From: Ecdyonurus torrentis
Lineage: Eukaryota > Arthropoda > Insecta > Ephemeroptera > Heptageniidae
Assembly (NCBI GenBank): GCA_949318235.1
Contig: OX439131.1
Coordinates: 45,888,859 to 45,952,858 of the forward strand
DNA: 64,000 nucleotides
Direction: 5' to 3'
Positions 51,236 to 62,999 of this stretch are shown piece by piece. Both the position numbers and the translations under genes were made by a program. The first letter of the stretch is position 1; each line of letters starts with the position of its first letter. The notes beneath the pieces were generated by a model. It ran no database searches and had not been told where the DNA came from. It worked only from the letters and a program-made list of their open reading frames with translations.

Positions 51236-51290
51236 TACAGAAAAAGGGGCGCTTTCGGTTGTAAAAATCTTGTACCTTGTTTTCGCCAGA
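51056..51290 (+). repeat. Family 9 dispersed repeat, copy 2, with (GTT)n expansion
   Basis: CCGGAAGTACTCTCTTTTCT, GAAATAAAATTTAA, CCTGTAAAATTTTAG, TTACAGAAAAAGGGGC and GTTGTAAAAATCT match 27535-27735. The position that reads TTTTGGTGTTTATC in copy 1 holds a GTT array here, at 51156-51235. Confidence 0.65.
51156..51235. repeat. (GTT)n microsatellite
   Basis: About 26 GTT units with one TTTTT interruption near 51172. It reads as poly-Gln in a reverse frame, but the flanking frame has no protein features, so it is not taken as a polyQ gene. Confidence 0.95.
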
Positions 51291-51765
51291 GTGTAAGTTA
51301 AAGACCACTTTTTTTCTTTTTTGAACAGCTGATCACTATAATGGTTACTGACCAACCACCTTAAAACTTAGTAAATATAATTTGTTTTTTATGTCTTTAT
51401 GCCATGAAGTAAAAAAAAAAAAAAAAGACGTTTTTACAAGTACAATTTGTTTATAATTAAACTCATAAACTTCAGTTACAAATTACGAAAAATATTTTTT
51501 TAAGTAGAGTTAACAATTATTAATTTTAATAATGAGTATTATGTTTAAAAAAAATAATATTATATTTATTATTTCAATGTATTTGATAAGTTAATTTAAA
51601 ATATATTTTTTTAATTTATTTTTTTAAAGATTTTTAAAATTGATATTATTTTCTATTAACTTAAAACAAATAAATATTTTTGTGTTTTGGAAATTTATGA
51701 TTTTTTTTACTATATATACGCCCTTGAGGGAAAAAAATAAGAAATTATTATTTTTTCTTTGATCG

Positions 51766-52112
51766 GGCAGCTGACTCGCAACTCTGTACTCCTCACCGAG
51801 TATAGGTTCGAGCCACTGCTAGGTGCGTACGTGAAGTGTGAGAGCACAACACGTTGCACGATGCATGTTTACATGCATTCCATGACGACGCACAGTATTC
51901 GGGAGGTGCATGATTGATGTGATTGCACCGACCAGCCTGCTTAGATGTTTCCACGGTTTCTCTAGGCTGTCATGGTGAATGCCGGGCTGTGTACTTAGGC
52001 CGTGGCCAGCCCGTGTGTGCTTTTCCATTAATTGGAAAGTCCTTACCTGTCGATAAGACAATGTCTTGACTGGGACTGGGATTGGTGTATAGCACGATAA
52101 CACAATATGGCA

Positions 52113-52167
<55 letters not shown>
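51766..52167 (+). mobile_element. tRNA-derived SINE, head-truncated, with 52-base A tail
   Basis: Starts at GGCAGCTGACTCGCAACTCT, just after the box A position, so box A is lost while box B (GGTTCGAGCCA) is kept near 51807. The body follows 43772-44164 closely. The tail is CAAGC plus A from 52116 to 52167. The long pure A tail suggests a recent insertion. Confidence 0.9.
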
Positions 52168-52170
<3 letters not shown>

Positions 52171-52715
52171 TATTGTCTAATCAGTTTTTAAAAATAATAT
52201 ATCAAAATTTGAGTTTTGTATGATTAAAATTTAATTTAAACTTGATTCTGTTGTTTTCAATTGTACTAATTTTTAATTTTGAAATGTCCTCTGGTAAAGT
52301 TTAGATTGAATTCTAAGACAATTAATTATAAAAGTACGTCACATTATAGCGGTAATTGATTTTTCAAATGATGTAATTACGTTTCAAGTACACTTCTGCA
52401 TTACACATCATGTACATATATATTATACATATAGTCACGTATATATCATTAATTATTTTGATTCATCTACGTATACGTATATAACGTTGTTTTAGCGCAA
52501 GAAAAAATATTATCTATTTTATTATTATTTTTATTATTGATATCATTTATTTTAATTATATGTTTTATTATTTTAATGATGAATTTCAATTTTACATTAC
52601 GTCGTATGTGTATTGAATGATTAAAATTTGATAAGAAATCCAATTTTGGCACATTGAGAGAACTGATCAATTTTTATATTTGGACTTGTTATCTGCAGTT
52701 GTAGGCTGCAGTTAT

Positions 52716-52718
52716 TGT

Positions 52719-52806
<88 letters not shown>
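52716..52806. repeat. (TTGCTG)n hexanucleotide array
   Basis: About 14 TTGCTG units after an imperfect TTATTGTTG start. No supporting open frame is seen. Confidence 0.95.
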
Positions 52807-52807
<1 letters not shown>

Positions 52808-53825
52808 TTAATATCTTCTACAACATTTTAAGGTTTCGAAATTTTGAGACAAAAGAGATGGCAATCATTTTTGTGTTTAAATTTTAAAAGGCTCAGATGA
52901 TTGAAACGTATATTATAATAAATACAACAAAACACAGCTACCAATAATTGCGGCAACTACATACTGATAAACTATAGCCACAATAACCATACGTAATGTG
53001 TACTATACCTATAATACTTATAATGGAGCATTAATCGTTTGTAGTCAGAAAGCAATGAAAAGCAGTAAAAAGTAAACAAATATAATATTGAAAAAGTTGT
53101 CTTCTTTACAGTAAGTCCACATAATGTGCAAATTTGTACAATTTTTAGCTTTCCCTGCGTCTCCCCGCACGTTAAACCAATAAGCTCCATTATATATTAT
53201 TAAATTTATTTTCTGGTCTATATCTCAATGTTTTATGAACAAAATCTCAGAAATGAATTATTTCAAATATTTTTTTGGCAATTTAAGTCTCTTTGTTGTA
53301 TCAATTTTTTTGCTTATTATAACGTATAATTATATTCATATAATTTTGTGATCAAGGTTTTGTAAAATAGGACTGTCAAGCCCTCACACGCCTTTTAATA
53401 AAGTTACTTATTATATTATTATTAAGGAGGAAAATGGATTTAGTTTTGGTTTTATAAAAAGCATGTTGATATAAATAAATTATGCAAAATATTATTTCTT
53501 ATCTTTATTTAATTCCATGCATAAATTAAATAAACAAGTATTCATGTTGTAACTTAAGTTATGTTAAATATTTAATTTATGATTAAGCGTAACACCGGAG
53601 ACATAATCAAAGCTTATAGTTGACTGCACATTCAAATGCAATACTGCACTCTTATAATTCCCAATAATCTGCTCACACCATACCTACACGGCACGCATTA
53701 GTCAAGAGATTATTATTGCAAGTTATGTAGCCTCTCGTACATATACGACGACTGCTATTTGCATATATGATGACATATTTATTCATCGTTATCCTGCTTA
53801 CATCCAGATTACTTCTATAATTAAT

Positions 53826-54641
53826 TTAAGGGAGTAGGGGACCGACGTCGGCCATTAGACTCAAACTTTTCTCGTCAAAAAAATCTGAAATTTAGCAAAA
53901 TGATACTCCAGCTTGAGACAATTTCAAATATATAAAAAATTTAGGGGGTCACCATGCAAATTAATTTTATATGATTTTTTTTGAAATTTTAAATCCATAA
54001 GGCCCAATGTAAATTTCAATATTTTTTTTCTTTTTTTCGGGAGCGTCAAACATCTTAAAATTTTTATCACGGCTAGGTGCCAGGGGCGGACTGGGCCTCC
54101 ACGGCCCTTCGAGATATCTAAAGAGAGAAGGCCCCTACCTGCTGGGGGGTCTGGGCGGCGGCGCCCCCCAGAACTGCGCCGCAGGCGAAAATTTTACGAA
54201 AAAGGGGGCGTGGCTTGCTAATTTTACAATCATTTTATGCAAGAAAAAAAAACTGCAAGAATAGAACATATTCATGTATAACAATATTTTATTTCTGTGA
54301 CTTGACACAGCAAATAAATTTTATAAATTTTGTTTTTACAAAGTTCATCAAAAGGAATATTCATCGCCATAAGATCTTATTATAATTATATCAATTTCTA
54401 AACTATCCATAAAATTTAATGTTTTCCTTTCCTCCCTTCTTTTTTTTTTTTTTTTTTTTTTGCGTTGCTTTTTTGCGACGACGGCCCGACAGCCCTCTTT
54501 GGTCGGCCCTTCGAGATAATCTCGAAATCTCGGCGCTCAATCCGCCACTGGGTGCAACCCTTAACCACACAGTGACACTAAATTTAGACCCCAAACACGT
54601 CTGTTTTTTTTAGATATAAGGTCGGTACTCTACTCCCTTAA
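53826..54641. mobile_element. TTAA-flanked TIR element carrying a nested element
   Basis: TTAA at 53826-53829 and 54638-54641 borders inverted ends GGGAGTAGGGGACCG and CGGTACTCTACTCCC. TTAA duplications are characteristic of piggyBac and a few other superfamilies. The nested element at 54081-54550 accounts for more than half the length. Without it the host element would be about 340 bp and non-coding. A relative lies at 56721-56975. Confidence 0.75.
54081..54550. mobile_element. hAT-like non-autonomous element nested in the TTAA element
   Basis: Ends CAGGGGCGGACTGG and CAATCCGCCACTG are inverted repeats of the type common in hAT transposons. GGCCCTTCGAGATA near the left end recurs as GGCCCTTCGAGATAA near the right. 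The flanks share only GGTGC (54076-54080 and 54551-54555), shorter than the usual 8-bp hAT duplication. The C/G-rich block at 54140-54190 is typical of such elements. Confidence 0.75.
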
Positions 54642-54658
54642 CTAAAATCATGCAATAC

Positions 54659-55128
54659 ACGAGAACAAAAATAAAGGCGTTATTGTAGAATACTTATGCT
54701 ATAGCTCAGCTCATTTTCAGCAAAATTTGTCCAATATAGCATAATGCTACTGCATAATAAATTATATTATAAAGCATAAATATTATGCATAGCATAATTA
54801 TATAAAATACTGTTCTAATTTAGCATCATTTATGCTGTACGGAAAAAATTAACCAAAGATTTACTATTTAGACCTTTTTTATAGTAAATTTGTTAGATAT
54901 ATTATACAAAGTTTTTTTAAGATGTGCAGAGCTAACTATTTACCGCTGTAGAAATTACGTTTATACTAACGAATTACTGTTTAAACTTTTTTCAACAAAG
55001 TTATTAGTTTGTACAGAAGAGTTACATCTATGTAACTGAATAATTTCTTAAATTTAAGTTTTCCGTGTGTAAATATATATAAATGCAGCCAAAATTATGT
55101 AAATTTATTCTTTCCCTACATATGTTTT
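54659..55128 (-). mobile_element. Family 1 MITE (subfamily a) split by a family 4 insertion
   Basis: The left part (54659-54837) runs from GAACAAAAATAAAGGCGTTA to TTTAGCATCATTTATGCTG. The right part (55070-55128), AAATGCAGCCAAAATTATGT then AAATTTATTCTTTCCCTAC, restores the expected terminus. Confidence 0.72.
54838..55069 (+). mobile_element. Family 4 element, full-length copy inside family 1
   Basis: Ends GTACGGAAAA and TTTTCCGTGT are short inverted repeats. The interior landmarks are ATTTACTATTTAGACC, GAGCTAACTATTTACCGCTG, GAATTACTGTTTAAAC and GAAGAGTTACATCTATGTAA. It is homologous to 1800-2031 in reverse and 24870-25030 in part. Confidence 0.72.
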
Positions 55129-55564
55129 AGATTTTATGAACTATATAATTTTATTAATAAAATATCTAAAAATATAAATAAATAGTAAATACTAATAATA
55201 ATTATTATATTTGTTACCAGTGTATATTTCAGTGTGACCTAATATTATTATTCTAAAATGTTATCTATATAATTGGGAGAGACCGAGTGAAGTGGCTAAT
55301 TAAGAAATATACACAATTTTATTGGCCCAGACAGTTGATAGTAACGTATAGAAGTTACAAAATAAGTGTTGGGGTCTTATCAAATAATTCACATAATAAT
55401 AATATATAAATATGTACACGCACATGAAAACTAAATTAAATAATGTTTCAATTGTCAAAGTAAAATAAAAAAATTAAGGAAAAAATTTATAAATAAACTT
55501 TAATAATTACTATCACTGTTTTAGTCATTAAATTTATATTATAGTAATTTGAACGTGTAGTATG

Positions 55565-55778
55565 CACAGGGGAAGAATAATGTATAATTTATGCTGCATT
55601 TATATAGCAAAAAATGTTTCTAAATTAGAAAAACACAAATAATTATGCTGTACAGTATAATATTTATGCTTTGTAACAAAGTTATTATGAAGTATATGAC
55701 TAATAGTGAATAATATATTTTGTTGAAAATGACTGAGTAATTATTATTATATTCTTATTTATTTTTGTCCGTGATAAG
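55565..55778 (+). mobile_element. Family 1 MITE copy (subfamily a)
   Basis: Begins GGGGAAGAATAATGTATAAT, then TTTATGCTGCATTTATATAG, AAATAATTATGCTGTACAGT, TTGTTGAAAATGACTGAG, ending TTATTTATTTTTGTCCGTG. Confidence 0.8.
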
Positions 55779-55826
55779 CACTTTCAATTAACGTAAAAGT
55801 TAATATCACCAATTTTATTTATTGAC

Positions 55827-55860
<34 letters not shown>

Positions 55861-56159
55861 AGACAAAGTGAAATAGCCTTTAAACATTATACATATTTTT
55901 AAGAAGGCTATTCCAAAAACTTTTTCTAATTATTCACATCTCTTATTGTATCAGTATTTATGGTTACAAATTCATATACTCAAATTAGAACATATTTTTC
56001 TAATAATATACAGTAATTTTAAATAATGTGGATGTGCGTATGCATATAGTAATACAGATAGTTCGTATATCTGTTACGTGTTTTGATACAAGCTGTAAAA
56101 AGATAAATTGCAATAAGACAATAAATATTTCCTAAATAAAGTTTAGTTGTAATTTTGAA

Positions 56160-56335
56160 AGTTTGGAAGCACGGAAAGTTTATCTCCGAGGTTTGAAATA
56201 TTTGACGCGTGACTCAAGAGAGGCCGCCACGGTTTCTACCTTGAACTAAACCGAGGTAATTATTTTTTACCTTCGTTCAAGTCCACTCTACGGGCTGCCA
56301 GAGTATTTTTCACCTTATACAACACGTATGCAGTA
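56160..56335. other. Moderate-GC unique stretch
   Basis: Less AT-rich than its surroundings and without a match elsewhere in the window. GAGGCCGCCACGGTTTCTAC and GTCCACTCTACGGGCTGCCA are landmarks. AACTAAACCGAGGTAATTAT contains a donor-like GAGGTAAT. No protein motif. Confidence 0.25.
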
Positions 56336-56720
56336 CACAAGTCAATATGTATGCAAATATACCTTGTATTTCTATTGTCAATAAAATTTTATTTTGTTTA
56401 ATAAATTCAATACAGTTTTGCAAGCGATTTATCCTCTTTGCTTTGTTTGTTGAGAATTAAATACATATATAATTTGATTCAGTTTCAAAGTTTTTTTGTT
56501 ATTGATTATTATTTTGGCAGTTTGCCTTTTTCTTTTATCACCCGTTGCGCAATTTACTTGTTTGTATGTATAACTTCGTTTAAACCCAATAAAGATCTAT
56601 GATATTATTTTTAAAATTCTTACGTTAAATCATGGACCATCTCAACCCTATAATAGAAAAATAGAGATAATTAAATATATGATTATTATTATTTATTTTT
56701 TATAATAATATAGATTTGAG

Positions 56721-56975
56721 AAAGGAATTCAGCTACTGCGAGATTTGACTAAAAAGTTGTAAAGAAAGAAAAAATCTGAAATTTTGTACAATGGGTAAAT
56801 CTTCAAAAATAATAAAAAAAAAAATTGGCGGATAACCATGCTATATTTTTAACTATGATTTCTTTTTTAAAAATTGAGCCCCATAAGAGCCCATGTTAAT
56901 TTTAATAATTATTTTCTCTCTTATCTGATGGCCACAGGTTCTGAAAATTTTATCATATAGCTATAATACTATATT
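56721..56975. mobile_element. Degenerate relative of the TTAA-flanked element
   Basis: AAAAAATCTGAAATTTTGTA, GGCGGATAACCATGC, CCCATAAGAGCCCATGTTAA and GAAAATTTTATCA align in order with 53885-54070. The termini are eroded, and there is no nested element here. Confidence 0.6.
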
Positions 56976-57417
56976 ATAACTTTTAAATGGAATCAAAAAG
57001 TTTGGAAATTTAATTTTTAGATTCTTTAACGAACATGCTAATATATGTATTCAAATCTTCTACATAAATGATGAAGCAAAAGAAAACAAAATATTCAAGT
57101 ATAATACGTACATACTGTCATAAAAAATTAAACTCAGTAAAGGCAAAGAGTTTAATTTACTTTGGCAAAGTTAATACACGTGTGTTAAAGTTTCTTTCAT
57201 GTTCTTTGCAGGCATTAAAATCTCTTGATTTGTAAAATATGACAACCTGGTTGCATACTTTACTTATAAAAAATAATAATAACTGAATATTAATAATAAA
57301 GGATTTTAAAGTTCTTATAAGTCGAGTTTTTAATACAAATATTCTGTAAAATTCAACAATAAATAGCAGAGTATCAAATGCTTAAAAAAAAGTTGCATAT
57401 ATGGTAAGAGCTATAAT

Positions 57418-57500
57418 AAGGGTCGGATTGGCCATAAGAGCTACTCCGCGATCGCGGAGTGCGCCCCCCCGAGCTGGCGCCCCTCTGCGCCCCGTTTTTG
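57418..57500. other. GC-rich transposon-like end
   Basis: GGGTCGGATTGGCC followed by a perfect palindrome TCCGCGATCGCGGA (57445-57458) and a C-rich block resembles the left end of an hAT-like element such as 54081-54550. I could not find a matching right end, so the boundaries are open. Confidence 0.4.
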
Positions 57501-57989
57501 AAAAGAAAAATTATAAAAATAATAATAATAATTAAAAAAAAAAAAAACATAGAAAGCTGAAAGAAAGAAAGAAAAAAGAAATAATGAATTTCTCTCTTAA
57601 AGTCGCTGTCTTTTTCTGTACTAAAAACTAAATAAGATAAAAAAAAAATTAAAACTTTACAAATCAAAAGAGAGAGATCACAGAGGCCATATTATTCATT
57701 ATTTTGTGTGAAAAACATGCCCCCCACCCTAAATCATAAATGTTTTGTTATCGTATTCGTTTTTTGTTTTTATTAATGTTTTACTGAAATTAGTTTTAAA
57801 TTTAAACCAAATGTTATTTTTAAGACGTAAAATACAGTGCTCCGGGTACTTTTTTTTTTTTTTTTTTTTTTACTTTTATATGGTATTTAATTTTCAAGTA
57901 TGGGGCGTATATATATAATCAAACAAAATCTCAAACTATATATTGTTTAATTTGCAAATCTCGATAGAGAAGCTTTTTTTTCTTCGCGC

Positions 57990-58290
57990 GTGAGGTACTA
58001 CGGCAAAGGGGGCGCCCAAACACTCAAGTGTTGTAGTCAAACGATATTTTTTCGATCAGATCATCGATCGGATCGACGCTTTTTTTTTTAAACTTTTGAA
58101 TGACTCTAGGCATAGGGCGCTTGAGCTAAGCAATCTCATTTTCTAGGTTCATAATGAACCAAGGAACAATTCTCGACTCCAAAAAGTTTCGGCTCATATC
58201 AAATCATCCGCAAATTAGCGTAAAAAGTCGTTGGGCAACGCCGCCTTTAACACGTAAAACACACAAACTTCAAGCTCGCCACGTGTACTA
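57990..58290. other. Moderate-GC stretch of unknown origin
   Basis: Begins near GGCAAAGGGGGCGCCCAAAC and includes a dense palindromic cluster, CGATCAGATCATCGATCGGA (58053-58072). It has no matching copy in the window and no coding motif, and may be the interior of a larger transposon. Confidence 0.3.
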
Positions 58291-59114
58291 AAATTTTCTT
58301 GAATATTTTAATTATAAACAAAAAATACTAGTGCGTTCTATAGATCAAGTTTTAATGAATTTGAATTTTTAAACGATTTTTACGAGACATTTACGGAGCA
58401 AAAAAATGATTGAAAATCGCATATTCAAATTATTAAGATGAGCAATTTGCAATAATTTTTTTCTCGGAAAATTCGTTCTAGAAATATCTGAAAATAGTTT
58501 TTAATTAAAATTCAACACGAAAAAACAAGCTAGTATTTTTTTTAAACTGATTAAAAAAAATCCAAGTGGGTCAAAATCGGGGTTCAAATATAGGTTCATT
58601 AGCATAGGGGGGATTCGAACTCTCTGACACTCTGTTGTGACGAGTGTTTTTGAGATAGTATTTTTTGGATTACAATTTTGGGTACAGCAGCCTAAACTAA
58701 ATTAAAAAAAAAATACAATCCCACCCTAAGTGGGAAACTTGAGCTGTTGCAAAGATGTAACAAAACAGATTTAAATATCTCCAAGAAGAACAATTATTCG
58801 AAAAAAAAATGTAAGTGCAAGAACAAAGATAGAAATTGAATCTACACTCTCAAGTAGAGAAATGCAGGGGCGTTCAAACTGCTTAACAAATTTTTAATCA
58901 AATAAGTACTACAACATTCATGTACATGATGTACCATTCACCTAAATGTATGTTAAACCAATTTTTTTTAAATTTATTTATTTTATTTATTTAGTTTTTT
59001 TTTTTTGCTTAATAAAAATAAAATGTTAATAAAATACGACTTGGAAGACATGTTATTACATATTATACCAAATTTTAATTTAAAAAATAGAGTCAAAAAA
59101 AGAAGGTTGCAAAA

Positions 59115-59200
59115 AAATTTTCGCCTCCGGCGGTAAGGGGGCTCTGCCCCCCTTAACCCCCCGCAAGGGGCTTCGCCCCCTTGACCCCCTTCATTTTATA
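59115..59200. other. GC-rich hairpin cluster, probable transposon interior
   Basis: CCTCCGGCGG, GGGGGCTCTGCCCCC and GGGGCTTCGCCCC are consecutive perfect or near-perfect hairpins separated by TTAACCCCCCGC. Similar blocks lie inside 40594-41772 and 54081-54550, so this is probably another such element with unrecognised ends. Confidence 0.55.
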
Positions 59201-59762
59201 TGCAACAGTCAAAATCAATCAATATTGTATTGTTGATAAGTCAATTTACGATAAAAATAAATAAATTACAATGTTTGAATGCACGTCTTCATGCAGAAAA
59301 ATATATCAATGAAAACATTGAAAACAAAATAGAAACTTTCGTAAAATTAATATTATCAATTAATTAATTGCTATACATTTATTAAAAAATGTTGAACAAG
59401 GTGTTTTTTTGAAGATAAAAAGCTTAAAAAATCTAAGCAATTTGCATCAAAATTATAAAAAACTAAATTAAAAGTTAAGTATAGGGTATAGTTCTAATAA
59501 AAATAATGCATATCTGTCAAAAAAAAATTAATTCTGCAAAATATTATAATTTATGTTCTAAAATTTTTAATTTATGATTTTATAATTAATTAAAATAAAA
59601 TGAAAATGAAGTGTATTTTGATAAACTTTGATTTATAAAGTTAATTATAAATTTATGATGATTTTTTATTTTTGCTCCAAGCTTATAAAAACATTAATTT
59701 TATTTTCATAATAATCAAAAAAACATAATTTAAAAATCAAGTTATATAAAACATTGACAGTT

Positions 59763-59765
<3 letters not shown>

Positions 59766-59826
<61 letters not shown>
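59766..59826. repeat. (TC)n microsatellite
   Basis: About 30 TC units. Confidence 0.96.
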
Positions 59827-59829
<3 letters not shown>

Positions 59830-60434
59830 CTTGTATAGTGAAATTTAATACGTATTAAATAAAAAATGTACGGCCTCAAAAGTTTACCTCATACTATCTA
59901 TAATAAATTTTATATTTCAGATTTTAATCAAGATTTCTTTGACAAATGAAAAAAAAAATAATAATAATGAAAATAATTCTCATTTGAAGACGTTAATTTA
60001 AAAGTTAACTTTTGAAGTCTCTCTGTTCAAAAATTTCTTGATGATTTTCTATATACGCATTTCTATACATAATGAGATTAGTTTCCCTTGAATGTTGTTG
60101 ATGTTGACTTTAGGCCTTTTTGATCACTAATTATAATTTAATTACATTTTAATTTCTTTTTGAACGAAGAAATAAACTTATATCAAAACAAAAATACTGG
60201 TATATAATATATATATTATATCTTTATCATAATCATGGTTAGGATATAGGAAATATAATATACATATTTAATTGTTATTTCCTAATTGAAGTTTTAATTA
60301 TGCAAAGTAAATTGCCATAATATAAAAGTATATTTTTTTAAAAATGACACAAATTGTTATACTACATACTGAAGCAAGTTATGTTTTACAATGATTTGCA
60401 TTATAGTTTTTTATTATTCGACGAAATTATTTAC

Positions 60435-60743
60435 TTAAAGGCGTAGAACACCACGAACAAAAAACTTTCCTAACATGCCTAAATATCAGCGTTGATTTGG
60501 CCGGAGTCATTGATTTCTAATTTATTTTCCATTCACAAAATAACAGCTGCGGGTGTATGACGTCACAGCTCGTCTGTTTCCACGCATGTAGATTAGTGAG
60601 CTGTGACGTCATGAACCCGCAGCTTTGATTTTATGAATGTAAAATAAATTAGAAATCAATGACTCCGACCAAATCAACGTTGATATTTAGGTGTTTTAGG
60701 ATATTAGGCAAGTTTTTTTGTTAAAGATGTTCTACGCCATTTA
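60435..60743. mobile_element. Long near-perfect palindromic MITE, about 310 bp
   Basis: Ends TAAAGGCGTAGAACACCACG and GATGTTCTACGCCATTTA. Pairing continues inward over almost the whole length: AACGTTGAT/ATCAGCGTT, GAGTCATTGATTTCTAATTT with its complement, GCTGCGGGT/ACCCGCAGC and ATGACGTCACAGCT/AGCTGTGACGTCAT. Two TGACGTCA sites, at 60558-60565 and 60604-60611, face each other across the loop. Confidence 0.9.
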
Positions 60744-61798
60744 ATGCTTTCCTTTACGGGAGATGAAAATCAGTACTCTATTTTACAATAATAAAAAACT
60801 CCTTAAGATAAGTTAATAATTGGATTTATCGGTGGATAATTCTATCCAACCACAGGTTGCGTGAAAAATGAAAAGATCCCTCTTTTCTCTTTAGCAATAC
60901 GGGGGTCCCTATTTTTATATTTTTCTAGAAAACTATACTGCACTGCAATACAGGAAAATTTAAACAAGACTAGATTTAATTTTTTTTAGCAAATAAAAAA
61001 TATGATTTATTTTATCACTGGTAACGCCCATTAAAGGCTTTTATTTTTCAATGTTTAAAAAAAGTTAGTACAAAAATTTAAATGTGTTCCTTTAAATCAC
61101 AAGCTATAAATTAATCTCAAATCAAAGAACAAATTAATTAGCCACGCACAAAATTCAATTCATAAAACATAAAAAAAAAATCATTATTTATAACTCTATT
61201 GTATTTTGTATTTGAATTCTCTTTATATCTTGTGTTATAATCTTTGAAGGTTTTTTGTATTTTCTTCTTCTTCTCTTATTTATATTCTAAGAACGGTAAG
61301 GATGATTTACAGCATTGCTATTAAAGTTCTGTTAAAAAAAAAATTAAATTAAGAAAACTGCGCGCGATATTGACTCGATGATTGCATTCTGATGATCGTC
61401 GAAACTTAAAAACAAAAGCGAGCGATTCATTAACATTATACCGTTCTTTTCCTGTGAAAAACGTTGCAATATAATATTATGTAACTTTTTGTTTTGTTTT
61501 GTTTTTGTTTTGTTATCCTATTCAATAGTGTGAGTCTCTTATGTGAAAGCAATTTTATTATACTGATACAATTTCACATTATCTCACATGGATATATACT
61601 TAGAAAAAACTTTAAATAAATATTTAATTCTTTTAATTAGAAAAACTATTGTTTTAAAAGAGCAAAATATTTTAAGGCTAAATATGTTTATATATTGTTT
61701 TGTTTTTTTTATTTGTGAGATTAAAAATGAAGCATAGAAAGAAATAATTTAAAATTTCTCATATATTTAAAATGTATCAAATAATATAATTGCAGTTC

Positions 61799-62005
61799 TT
61801 CATACGGATAAAAGAAATTACGTAATTCATGCTATTTATGCCAAATTTATACAAAATGGAGCTATTTTGGAATGTCATAAATAATTATTATGTATTATGC
61901 TGTGCAGGATGATTATTATTCAGTATAGCATAAATTATGCTGCATTGAATAAATGCTGCAATCAGATTAACATTTGATATCAGGTTAGCATATTAATTTC
62001 TGACC
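61799..62005 (+). mobile_element. Family 1 MITE copy, diverged
   Basis: Starts ACGGATAAAAGAAATTACGT, then TTCATGCTATTTATGCC, AATAATTATTATGTATTATG and TAGCATAAATTATGCTGCAT. It ends around TTAATTTCTGACCATCA, next to a (CT)n tract. Confidence 0.7.
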
Positions 62006-62009
62006 ATCA

Positions 62010-62033
62010 TCTCTCTCTCTCTCTCTCTCTCTC
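62010..62033. repeat. (CT)n microsatellite
   Basis: About 12 CT units right of a family 1 end. Confidence 0.9.
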
Positions 62034-62261
62034 CTTCTCACCCTCCCTCTTATTCCTTTTATTTTTACCGAAATGAAATAATGATTTATTTAGCAATTAT
62101 TGCTGAGACATGGTTGCATACGAAATATGTCAGTGTTTTAGTTATAAATAATTATGAAGTACATATAATTACAAAAAAACAAACAGCAACATATAAAATA
62201 TATTGAAATTGCATTTATATATACGTATAGTAATAAAATGATGTATCATTATATATTTTAT

Positions 62262-62267
<6 letters not shown>

Positions 62268-62352
<85 letters not shown>
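62268..62352. repeat. (TA)n microsatellite
   Basis: About 42 TA units, with TACATA and ATACACATATG variants at the edges. Long IY frames on both strands are artefacts. Confidence 0.97.
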
Positions 62353-62359
<7 letters not shown>

Positions 62360-62695
62360 GTATGTATGTATATTATACTGTATATATTATGTTATGTACT
62401 GTAACACGGCTATATTATAATATTTAAAGAATAATTTAATAATAATTTAAATTCATCGCGTATGTTTCTTAAACAAATAACCAAAATTTTCTATATAGCT
62501 ATAGATTAAAGAAGACTTTTTGGGAATAACATTTCAAATTAAGTGCAAATTTTTGAATATGGTAAAATATTTTATCCCAATAGTGTGTATTCTGTAACCT
62601 CCACAGAGAAAATTAAACTTTTTTTGTTATATATAAAAGAACTTCTTCTCAATTTTTTTTTTTAAAGTTCCTAGAAGCTTTTATTTGTTATATTA

Positions 62696-62941
62696 AAGCA
62701 AAACAAAGCAAAGCAAAGCAAAGCAAAGCAAAGCAAAGCAAAGCAAAGCAAAGCAAAGCAAAGCAAAGCAAAGCAAAGCAAAGCAAAGCAAAGCAAAGCA
62801 AAGCAAAGCAAAGCAAAGCAAAGCAAAGCAAAGCAAAGCAAAGCAAAGCAAAGCAAAGCAAAGCAAAGCAAAGCAAAGCAAAGCAAAGCAAAGCAAAGCA
62901 AAGCAAAGCAAAGCAAAGCAAAAAAAAAAAAAAAAAAAAAA
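62696..62941. repeat. (AAAGC)n pentanucleotide array with terminal A tract
   Basis: About 45 AAAGC units with an AAAAC variant at the left, then about 20 A residues. All three reverse frames stay open and read as CFALL repeats, a property of a five-base unit without stops. Confidence 0.97.
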
Positions 62942-62999
62942 ATTAAAACAAAGAGTTTGCATTAATAAAATTCATAATAAAGGGGAGAGATCCTCACAA

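Noticed and set aside
51140..51355. Reverse frame with a poly-glutamine tract, possible polyQ protein
   Set aside because: The glutamines are the (GTT)n expansion inside a dispersed non-coding repeat. The other copy of that repeat has no such frame.
58864..58885. Possible hAT end CAGGGGCGTTCAAAC
   Set aside because: No matching inverted end was found downstream within the window, so a one-sided match of this length is not enough.
62671..62962. Three overlapping reverse frames of CFALL repeats
   Set aside because: All come from the (AAAGC)n array, whose five-base unit lacks stops in every reverse frame.
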